Source: Smittia aterrima
Taxonomy: Eukaryota > Arthropoda > Insecta > Diptera > Chironomidae
DNA length: 64,000 bases
Assembly (NCBI GenBank): GCA_033063855.1
Contig: CP093829.1
Location: 16,461,537 to 16,525,536, forward strand
Direction: 5' to 3'
Position 1 is the first letter of the stretch. Every line of letters begins with the position of its first letter. The position numbers and the translations under genes were made by a program. Below, piece by piece: positions 24,150-36,100 of the stretch. The notes beneath the pieces are model-generated. The model was given only the letters and a program-made list of their open reading frames with translations, ran no database searches and was not told the origin of the DNA.

Positions 24150-27100
24150 CTGTTGAAGAAGAGGAAAACACTTTTAGTGAAAAAAATAAATAAAAATGTT
24201 TCGTCGTGATTGGAATTTTAAAAGGAGAATTTAATTCTTCCATCGCTCGCTTGCTCGCTGAATAATACAAGACTTCTGCATCGCTTCAAAAACACGGCAA
24301 ACAACAACGACAAGGCTTTAAGAGTAACGCCAAACTCTTATTTCTTTCTCAAGCAAAGCATCATCAAAAGTCGATACACGTCCTGCACTTCATTCGTCTT
24401 TAAATTAAAGAAAATGTCAAATTTAAGGGTCGTTTCGTTCTCGATGAAAAAGCGATGCTTGGGAAACGAATCGCTTGTCGGCTTTTAATGGAAAACTTCG
24501 GTTTAGAAAATCCATGAACGTCCCAAGCTTACTCTCTTTCTCTTGCTCGATTTTCGGGGCTCGCAAAATATTTAGAAAATTGAAAATCAATAACTCACGA
24601 ATGTGACAAAGCAAAATGCGAAACAGAAACAATTCCGCTCGAAGTGACTTTAAGCGTGTTGCAAACATTCACATTCGACTCACTCCCTTGACCCTCCGAT
24701 TCGATATCGAATGATTAGCTTTAATCACCAAATGAGTGTTTATGATTTTGCGGCTCTGCCGTTGCGAGCCAAACATAAATTTTCCGTCCTTTTCTGCACA
24801 TTGCTGAATCAGAAAATTAATTAAACTTGTGAAAATAATAATAGGGGATCGTCAACAGCACTAAAATGTCAAATAAATTGTGATCCTGATATTGCGATAT
24901 GGCTAGGCGAGCGAAAAGAGAGACGAAGCCATTAAAACTCTGCCAAAAAAACTTATGTTTAATGTCGACTCTCGTTCTCGACGAGTCTGTTGTAAATTTT
25001 TCTCCGCATAAAATTGCAATAAATTTAATATTGCAAGGGTGGCAGAAAGAGGTTGCGAGCAGTTATGCGTTCAGGGTGGGCGAGCCGAACGACGGCGGCT
25101 CTTTAGTTTTTCAATAAAACCACAATAACATGGCAATTTATATTGAAACACAATTCGATGGGCGATACAAAAGGAGATTCGTTCCATTCAAAAAGGAACG
25201 AGAAAAAGAGAGAGAGCTATAAATATTTCAACTATCAAACAGCAATATGATAAATGAGTAAAGTTTTTCAATGGACGAACGATTTAATTAAATATCTTGC
25301 AAAACTTCTCAGTCGTCTCGGATGATTAAAAGTTTTGTAATTTGCGGTTTAAACTCACGTGTTTCTTGCTGTCCTGATATATGTGTCCAATATTCTCAAT
25401 AACCTTCTCGTCAGTCAAGTTCTCGAACGGTTGTTCACGTGCGAACGTCAGAATCTCCCACAAAAGCACGCCGTACATCCAAACATCCGACTTCGATGTG
25501 AATTTACCCTGCAAACAGACGAGGATCGACCATTAATTAATCTTGTACGATGCAAACAATCGAGGAAAAGGGGTCAGCAAATTAGTCGCTTTGGCAAATT
25601 TGAGGATTTCAAATATCGCACACAAAGCAACGAGCAATTTTGGGACTTTATTTGATGAAGAGAAACTCTCTCGTTGGCTAATCCACAATTTAATGCTGGC
25701 GATAGAAAGTTTCTTTTATCCGAGATGATCCTGAAGTGAACTCACCATTAAAACACTTTCCCAGGCCATCCATCGAATTGGCATCGGCTGTGATTGTCTG
25801 CCAGCGCCTTCTAAATGACAATAGTCAGCCGGATATGATAGTCGATTAATTACCGTGCCCAGGGCACATATTTTCACGTCCAATTGCGGTCCGATTATGC
25901 AATTCCTGATTGGGGAGAAAAAGAAGGAGAAATTGTCAAATCATTAATCTCTCGAGAAGCTCAAAAACCAGAAATTAAACATTTTTCCGTCACGACGGGG
26001 GATGTGATGGATCGAGTGAGACAGAGAGAACTTAGAGCCACCCAACCCCAAAATCATTTCCATGAAATTTCGATAAATCAAATAGAAGCTCGAGTCTAGT
26101 TGAATGGCCTCATTAGGCCGTTGAAAACCTTTCTCCGGCTTCCTTTTTATAAAGAAAGAAGAATCGAGAGATGCTGGAGGTAAGTCGAAGAATATTTTAA
26201 TGAAGGAACCTCGAGCGACCTTTTGTTGATGCGTCTTTAGGCAGACTCGGTCTGTCAAGCATTTTTTTTTTCGTCCGTTTCTAACCAAGCAAGGGTCGGA
26301 AAGCTGTAATAATTAAACCACTTTCGCTCTCGATAGCATTGTCCGCTTTGAGTTTCTTTAAACTCGGTCAATTTAATCCTTTGTTGGAGTTGTATTTTTT
26401 CTTGGTCGCAATCATTATTTCAACATTTCTGCACCGTCGCAAAGTTGAACAAGCATAACAAATCCTCACTGGCAACAAAAAAATGCCGAAATGAAAATGT
26501 CAAGTGCGCTTTCGATTCGCAATAAATGCACAAACGACTCAGAGTTACGACATGTACAACAGCAATTTTAGTGTTGGACTCTCGGGTGTGACGACAGCAA
26601 TAAACGAATTGAAGTTCAGTTCAGACTCATAAAAGATATTTCCACCCAAAAAAATGTGTTCACATCAAAAGGCATGAAGTGGAACAAATTGGAAATTTAT
26701 TCCCTTGCTCTTGTACATTTATTGGTTTGTTGCATTTGCTCAGTGTCGATAAAGTTTTAGCTTTTATCAGCGGAAACCACGTGAAGATCTTACAGATGAT
26801 TCACTTCACGATCATAGCCAAACTTTTCCTTTCTTTTCCATCTTTGTTTGCCAAGAAAACAGTGAAAACTTTCACTAACGAAATCTCGGAGAGAAAGTGT
26901 GAGCTTAATTGAATTAGAACATTTATTCGAATTTAATTTTCGCTTTCACTTCGAAGCCTCAGAAGGGAGAAAAAAAACTTTCGAGTTCTCGGAGGAAATT
27001 TAATTATTAATTAAAATCGCAAACTCATTATGTTCAAATAGAGATAAGAAAATTAGTTTCAAGATTTCATCGCGGAGACTTTTTCTTTCAAAGAGAAGGG

Positions 27101-30100
27101 CGCGTAGATTGAGTTTGAGCGTCAGAAAAATGAAGAGTGAAATTAAAAAATTAATTTTTCAGGAGTGATTTCTATCTAATTACTTTAATCATTTCATAAT
27201 GCTCGCCTCTCCACCTCCAAGTCATCCTTGTTGTACCAAATCGTTCTCATTTAAATCAACTCCCTCGTCGTTGTTAGCGGTGAACTCGCAACGCGCTTTG
27301 AACTCTACGAGATACTCGAGAAAAGAAAAATGATTTTCCCCTCGAAGTCTCTTCTTCTCTGCCTTTTTTAAATAGACACTTGTATGGGGTAATAATAAAT
27401 GATTTAATATTCATGATCTCTGTTCAGCTGATATGAAAAATTTAATAACCGTGGTGTAATTTTAGGGAAAAAAATGGGGTTGCAAGGGATTGAGCACAAC
27501 TGGCAGCGTTGAAAATTACATTAGAACTAATTTCTCTTCTTTTCTCTGTCGTTCCATTATTCCTGAATGCCAGGTTAGCGTTTGGAAGCCGGAAAGAAGT
27601 CTAAACACTCATTGGGAAAGCATGAATGAATTAATAATAAAAACTCATGCAATGATAACATGAAAAGAGAATCATTAATCATCTTTCTTGCTTGAAGCAT
27701 CGCTGAAGTTTTTAGGGACTTTCATTCGAAGGATGGACGACCCTCTAGAACATGATGAAGTTACATTTGGTTCGTTCTCGAACTGCTTAGCCTTTTCCTT
27801 TTTTTCTCGATGCAAGTCTGATTTATAATCAGGTTTATTACAAAAAAGTGTAGAGGGTTAAGCAACGAAATCTAATTTAATTAAAATATCAATAGGACTC
27901 TTGGAACTTTGGATTATTCACGCGCTGAATGAGATTGAGATTTCCAAGGCAATTATTTTCCTCGCTGCACGTTATTAAGGCAATTTTTCTTGATCTGCTA
28001 GTGAGTTGAAGGAAAAAGCAAAAAAGTTTCTATGTACTTTCTCGCTCGTCATCCGAATCGTACACATTTAATCAGAAAAGTTGTGGAAATTGCTTTTGAA
28101 ACTCTTTCCTTCAAAGTTCGCGTTACGATTGCCTGCAGGAACGTTTTTAATTTCATTTCTCCCTTCAACGTTCCTCACACACAGTGAATTGCTAAAGAAA
28201 CGCGACATTCATCGCTTCGTGCTTAGAGCATCAAATTCCAAATGGATTTAAATTCTTTGTTATGATTTTCACATTCATTTCTGTTGACGGGAAAACACGG
28301 ATATATCAAGTTTATTGCTTTCATAACCCTTCATTTGTATGAAGGCGCACTGAGAAAACTTCTCTTTTTCAAATGATTTCCATCATGCTCAATGCACTTT
28401 CGCAGCTAGATCTTACATTAAATCCGTTTCAGCGTCAAACGATGACTTGAAGCATGATATCAAAGTCATCAACATTTCCAAGGAGAATCAATTTAAAGTT
28501 GCGAGCAATAACGAAATTCTAACCTTGACAGTCATTCGTCAGAATTTCTCTTTCTCTCGCATTACATTGCAAGATCATCAAAAAATCAGAAATCACGATG
28601 AAACGTCGGAATAATTATAGTTTTGCTTTAATGCCTTTCGTCGAGGGTCGACTGTTATTGTCTGAAATCTCAACTGTTTTCCATAAAGACTAAAGTGCAT
28701 TAACGCAAATTAAAAGTTCACAAAACGGTAGGAGCTAAAGACAACCCAGCGGAAAACGTTTTCGCCGCTCAGAGTATAATTTGATGTGATTAAGTTCATT
28801 TAATTCCGCATATTAAATCTTCTTGCTCGACTCCTTTTCATATTAAAATCACCAGACACAAAAGAAGGAATCATCCGGATTGGAAGAGTGAGAAGAGGGA
28901 GACCCCGTAACGGCCTCAGATGTTTTAATTTCGATGATTACACAATGAGTGCGCGAAAACAAACAACCCTCAAGTACTTTCAATCCATCCCTTGCCATTA
29001 GGTACATTCCACTGGGGTCTCTTTGATTATCAAGAGACGGCTTTCAACCCTAGCGAGGGAGGAGGGTTTGGAATTAAGTTTCGGGAAAATCATAAAAAAG
29101 TTGCGAAATTCAAATCTTATTTCTCGTTTTTAATTCGAAACAGTTTCCATGGCAGAAAACATTTTTTAAATTCATACATCATCATCAACAAAGCAATGAA
29201 AATAATTTTTTGTTGATGTTCTTTGTCGCTTTTCGTCCTGGATCAGAACTCCCGTGAAATTGATGCGACGACGACAGACGAGAAAAAACATTTCATTTCC
29301 CTTCGCATATCAAAGCGTAAAGATTTCAATGAAAATCGCAGTGAAAACTGAACATATGTCAAACGAATGATATTGTATTAATTTCCATCGCACCCTCTTT
29401 GCAACTCTCATAGCTCTTACATGAGTTTCAATGAGTTTTTTTTCTCCATCACTCGAGATGAGAACACAAAAAGAATTTTCCACGTCTAATGATTTAATAT
29501 TTTTATAATAACAAAACACTCGAAACATAATCTAAATGCGAGTTTCATCATCGCGATGAATAATGAAAGCGAGTTTAATAGCAAGGACTGTATGAGTTGG
29601 GGGCAATGCGAGCCACCCCTACAGGGACGAAGAATGGAGTCGTCTCTTTGTGGTTCGTGAGCAGAAAATTGTTTTTCCATAACAAAGAAAAGCGTTGGCA
29701 AGTCAGAGCGAGTGAGCTCAAACGGAGAGAAATGGTAAATGATATTCAGCAGGAGCGTTTTAATAATTAAATTACACATACTGTGACTGATAATGATCAT
29801 AAATTAATGAGAGACTCTGTTTTCCTTGCTTTCAACTCTCAGAAGTGGCCACAGAAGCAAATAAACGAAAAATAAAACACAAAACATTAGTTCCCGCTGG
29901 GATTCAACTTTTTTTTTCCTGCGCTCGGATTTTTCGTATTTTTCCATCGACTGTAGAGTTGAAATGACAATGAACATTAATTACAATCCTGGCAGTGGTC
30001 GGACCAAGCAAACTCAAGGCCGCTTTAATTCATTTGTTTCACTTAGGAATGAAGATTCAACTAAGCTTAATCAACGGCCTATTCCCGCCTGGGAATGAGC

Positions 30101-33100
30101 CAGGAAACGGAAATCTCGAAGCTCCAACAACGAAACCATAAAACAACGTCATCATCATTTGTTTTTTTAAACACTGTGCTCCATTTTTATCAATTCAAAG
30201 TCTAATTAACAGTTAATTAGTGAGAAACTACTGAATTTTTCATAGTTCTCCGAGTTTTTCTCGGTTGGCTTTTTATCTTTCCGTGACCACTTTTATCCTC
30301 TGTGGTTTTATGCCGGCGAATGCGAAAGAGAAAGCCAAAATAGCTTTTTTTCTCGGGCAGATAATTTTCAATTAAAACTTAATTACGATCCCATTTCTCT
30401 TCTTCACATGAACAACAAAAGCTTTTTGCTGCTCGCCAATGTCCCATCTCTCCTCCCTTTGGAACTATCGAGTGATAAACGACGTTCGAACGTGGATGGA
30501 AATTTCTTTGAGTTCGAATGATTTTGCGTGGAAGTGACTGACGTGTCTTATCTTGGAAAAGAACTTCTTCAACTTTTAATTGCGAAAAGTAAAGTAAACT
30601 CTAAGTAGCTTCAAGAGAAAAGTTATAAATTTTTTTAATTGATTCTTCAATTTAATTTCCTTTTAAAACTCAATTGTCTTCGCCTCATGCCATCATCGGA
30701 TGGTTTATCGTCATCTCCGCCCAATCGTTCTCATGATTTTCGGCTCTTCGAGGAAAGCGACATAAAAAATATCGCCGAAGAGATTTTTTCTTTCGCCAGC
30801 AAATTACTCCCTAACAAGATTGAATAATTAATTAAATTTCTTCTGTGGGCTCGAGAAATGGGGAGCACCAGGCACTGAAAGGCATAAAAAAATCAATATG
30901 CTTAAGCTGAGTAGCAAGAAAAGCTCTAAAAGGTATTTGAAGTTTTCGCGAGCTTCGCCGATTTCTTACAAAACGCTTTTGGAAAATCTTTTATTTATTC
31001 AAGATAGTTTCTCACGCAAAACGAAGGAACGAAAATTTATTTAACTTCAATACGAAGATGTGAACTCTTCTCTTCTTGCTTCAAGAAAATTTCTTGATTT
31101 CCATTGAAATTTCAAACTCAGATAATTTAATTCTTTCCTCCTCTTAGTCTCTCATGAAATCAAGATCGTTTATCAATTGTAAATAACAGGAAATTGATTT
31201 AATTGGGTTGCTGAGTAAATTGGGAAAATGGAAAGTGATTAATATCATTGCCAAGAACACGAGTAATTACGAAGCTTTTGGGAAACTTGAAGGCGAGCAC
31301 AAGTTTTATGATCGAGCTCAAATTAAAATTTTCCACAAATAAGCACTTGCTGATTTTACGATTTCTATTCATTTTTATGGTTCGCTGGAAAAAGTCTGAA
31401 TGCGAGCGAGAGAAAAATCATAATCAACAAATAATGAAAGGGAGAAATTTTGGTTCTTTCTCTCCTCACTCAACGAATTTCCATATTAACGACGAAGAAT
31501 TCCATCTGTTACACGAGATTTCATTTCGCATTCAGGCACGCTCCAAGTCGCTGCCAATTATTATTTCTGTTTCTGCTGAGCTTTTCTACTTGCGAACGGC
31601 GGATTTAGAAAGGATTTTCCTTCTTTGTAAAAGGGAGGAATACTTTTTTTTAATATTTTCTTCGTTTTGCAAAGAGTATCCGATCAATATTACGATTTCA
31701 ACAAACTGTAGCTTTCTTCTTTTTCAGCCCCGTCATTTGAATAATTAATTTTTATGCTGAAATCTCGACGGAAACTTTCAAGCAACCGAGGGGGAGTCTT
31801 TAAATCCGACTTCAAATCAAAAACATTTTCGCAAGGCAAGAAAACTTTAAAGTTCCGACTTGTGGAAATGCTGTTAGCAAGTAAATTTGCGATGGAAAAG
31901 TTTGAGAAATTCAATTATGCAAAAGTTAAATTAAATTTGAATGTGTTTTTCCATTCTTTTCCGCTTTGCGCCGTTCTTTGCGCTCAGGCAATGGCACAGA
32001 CGAAGAAAACAAAACATAAAGAAAGTATCAAGAGCTTTCGAGCTAAACTCAAGAATTTATGTAGTTTTAAGCTCTCACTCTCATTCTCCTTGTGCTTTTG
32101 CAGCTTCGTGAACAGAGAAATGTGCTTTCCAGCGCTTGTAACTTGCGAGTGCACCATGTTTTGATCATAAATAAATATTCTCAGCTCGCTCACTCTTTCT
32201 CGTGCTGTTCTTGATCTTGAGACAAAGAGTTTGGATATTAATGTCGAAACTTCTTTAAATTTTCACGAGCAATAAACAATGGACTCGTTACGAAAGTAAT
32301 TAAAAATAACTTCAATGTCTGCCAACCCTTTGCGACCATTTCTCTCTTTTTTTCAGTGTCTCAAGACATTTTACAAACGTCAAGTCTAAAGCTAAGCAAA
32401 AGAAGCAGAATAAGAGAGAGAGTGCAAGGAAAATTTATGATTAAATATTTATCTTTGCTAGCAGCGCAAAAACTTTTCCATAAATAACAGACGAAGATGC
32501 AACTCCAGTGAAGAAAACTTTTCTTTTGCTCTTCCATCATCCCTCGCAAATCCACCTTGTAAATCACCATCCTCCCAGTCTCTCCATCTACCCAGGTAAG
32601 CCCCAGAAAATAAATAATCCTACCTTGCTGCCAGATCTCTATGAACAAAGCTCATTTGCTCGAGATATTTCATGCCAGAAGCGATCTGTGTTGCAATATA
32701 AATCAAACATCCGTAGCTGAGAAGAGAAAGAAAAATTAATTCAATAACGTATCACATTGCAGGGGCGATAGAAGACGCTTGGACGACGACGACGACAATA
32801 AAGTTTAATCGAATCGATATCTTTCTTTCTTTAAACTCGTCCCACAGACGTCGCTTTTAAAAATTGAATAAAACTGCTCATAAAAGTCACCTCAGCGAGT
32901 TGCTCTGAAGACAAACTGGACCAGTTTCTGCAATGTGCTCTTGAAGGAATTGATTTAAATCGCTGCTGTATTTATAATCCAACACAATGCAGATTGGCTC
33001 GTCTTTTAAGCAGGCGCCAAGCAACTTCATGACGTTCTGGTCGTTTAATCGACCCAAGTGCTTTGCTTTCGATCGGAATTCTTTCTTTACATTCTCGGAT

Positions 33101-36100
33101 GCACCAGGACGAAGCGTCGAGACTGCAACTAGACTTGAACTGAAAAGTAAGAGAGAAAGGAGAAAGATTAATTGCATGAACGACTAACTGATGGTAGTTG
33201 GCACTTACGTGAGTCCTTTTGTCTCACACAAATGAAGCTCGCCAAACATGCCACAGCCAAGCTTCTCAACGATGACCAATTTGTCACGCGGAAACTCTTT
33301 CAGCGGAGCCTCGTCGTCCATAAGGAGCGTGTCAAAGTCACTGTACGAGTTGAGTTGATGATTTAGTGGCGTTGTCGGGGTAATGCAGCCGTTGACTCTT
33401 CCGTCGAGCGAAGCTGTCGTATTTGAACCGTTGCTGTTTGTGTTACTGTGATTGCTTCCAGCCTTGCTGTGGTTCATCGTGTTCGAGTTGTTTAGAATGT
33501 GTCCATTCAAGTTCATCGTTCCGGTCTTGCTCGAGCAGATCTGTGTGGCTGCATAATATTTCTCTGGCCCAGGCGGCGGAGGAACTTTCGGTGGCTTCGG
33601 GAAAATGTTGTTCAATGGAGGCGTTAGACGAACGCCAATGTAACCACCTGGCATTTTTGGCAATAAATCTTGCATATGCGGTACAGCGTAGTCTTGGCAA
33701 ACAATATCAGGAACATCTGAAGAGGAGATATTTCGTTTTCAGGCAAATAACAACAAGTTTCTCAATGGCATCATGGCTTTATGTCTCTCTACGCTGTCGA
33801 ATGCGAGTTTTTTGACAGGAAAAAACATCAAATAAATCTCGAAAAGCTTTGGGGAAAGTCGAGAAGGATTGTCGCTCAGCGTGTGGTAACCTTCGCAGTT
33901 TCATGGGATCGGGGTCAAACAACAAGCTCATAAAGAGAGGCTGGCAGACGTTCTCGTAATAAAACTTCCTCCGAAAATATATTTTATTGAAAAAGACGAT
34001 TTTTGTAGCATCTGCACTTCGAGTTTTTGCGGTGAACTTCAGTTCTTCTTCCTCCCTCGCCCAATCTTCGCCACATTTGACTCGACATTGTTTTGATCCA
34101 ACTAGAAAGGGGGAGGATGGAAGTTCTTCCTAAGCCACCGCAGTCGCCGTATGGGAACGTTTTAAAGTGCCGATTAATCATTTTTAAATCAAGTGGAAAA
34201 CCACCACACCAACAAAAAAAAAAGATTTTTGCATGCTCGAACAACACGAGAAGTTTATTTTGTAAAAAATCCATTCTGATAGAAAATCGAGTGTGAAGGG
34301 AAAATCCAGTTGATCTCAGTGCCTGATGAAGCATATTATGGAAGAATTCAGAGTCGGGGAGGTACGTGGTTGAGTTTATCGACAGGAAAATGTGAACTTT
34401 AGACATATTTCATCAACTCGTGAATGGCGTGTGTGTAATTTGAATTGTCTGGGAACAGAGAGCGACTCACGTTGATCTAGATTCGGGGCGTCATATTTTA
34501 ATGAATCGAGCGAAGAGAAGTGAATACCTTCTCAGCATTCTCAACGTTACCTTTCGAGATTTATTAAGTGCAATGGAACTCTGAACTCGCTGCTGAAGTG
34601 CTTTCTCCCATTCGCGAGAAATATTTCAAACGAAGAACATTCCAGGTGAACAATACATTTCGTCATTTGAATAATCCACTTATGTGAATTGCAAATGCTG
34701 GAAATGTGCATCGGAATAACAATAAACCATAAAGCATTATTTGCACTTCTGTCTTTTTATGATTTTGAATCACTCGAGCGAGAATGAGACGAAGTAAAGT
34801 GAGGAGAAGAAGCAAACGAAAAAAAGCATAAAACTTGATCAAACATTACTTGCGAGTAAGCGAGAGAATGTTGAAGGATTTGTTCATGAAATTTATGAGA
34901 CGTCTTGGAAGTTAAACACGACGCTCGTAACACTTTCAGTGCAAATAAACCATCAGACTCAACCACAAACATTGAGGAATCCTGAAATTAGCGCTCTTGG
35001 TGTCGATTCGACTCGAGAGTCTTCAACCAATGCCTCGACCAATTTTTGTTTGAAGTCTGTTGAGCAGTAAAAAAGTCGTTAGACTTTTATGAGAGATTGA
35101 CTTGAGATGCAGTCGAGAGTGAAAATTGCTCAACAAATTTCCAGGGAAAGTTAAAATCATGTTCAATCTAAATTTAAAGAGCGCGTAATGTTCAAACAAA
35201 CCGCAATGAGTGGCGAGCTTCGCTTTAAATCATTGCAATGCAAATTCCTCACACCCGAGCTGAGCTCGTAAACGGAGTCGAGCGAAAATAATTAATGTGA
35301 CAAGACTCGAGCGAGAACATTTCTTGTAAAAACAACTTTGCTCTTTCTCTCTTTCTTTGCAAGATTCGCTGAGGCAACTCAGTAGCATTAATTATGCACT
35401 CAATTAAAATCTGAAGCGCGTTATCAAAGTCATCAACTTCACCTCGCAAACAAAAATTTCCTCAAGTCATTTTTTCGCTCGTTATAAATCACTGACTGCT
35501 GTTGATTGCCGCGAATAATTCACTCATCGCAACATTATGATTTTCGCAACGAAACATGACAGGATGATTGCAGGAATGCAAAAGAAATCTTTCGCATATG
35601 ATGCGATGAGAGACATAACACTGAGAGCAACATAATGCGATAAAAATAATTGAGAGATGCATTTTCATTAGAGGCAAGCCAGGCCACATGGAATCATCCT
35701 CATTAAAGATAAAAGCGCTGAGTGATGAGTAACGACTTCCAGCTAAAGTGTCTTGATGTTTTAATAAACTTTAAGAGAGCTTGAGACTTGAATCAACTGC
35801 TTGACTACATTACGAACCATTTAAGGCACTCGCACGAATTATCAAAGCGGAGATAGAGATGGAGAAGTGGAGAGATTAACGTACAACATGACACAGGCGA
35901 TAATTAAAAAGATAATCGCTTTCTGAAGCCCACACATCACAGCAGCGACAAAGAATAAGTATAAACGTGGAAGTTTATTAAGTTTCATCGTTTGCAGAAG
36001 ATATTACACGCTCAACTTCACTCCTCGTCGCCTCATGGCTTGTGACAGGCCTGATACTTGTTCGTGCGCCATCGACGCCAACTGAACGATGTTAATTAAT

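Noticed and set aside
31248..32164. Two adjacent plus-strand open frames (166 and 136 codons) inside Ddr intron 12, considered as a nested gene
   Set aside because: They are in different frames, rich in Lys/Phe/Ser from AT-rich DNA, and lack any domain, signal peptide or clear intron joining them.
33423..33815. 130-codon plus-strand Cys-rich frame
   Set aside because: It is the antisense shadow of Ddr exon 10; the cysteines come from reading Asn/Ser-rich codons on the opposite strand.
33984..34406. 140-codon minus-strand frame considered as an extra Ddr exon
   Set aside because: Exons 9 and 10 already join in phase 1 with good splice sites, and the frame resembles no DDR segment.
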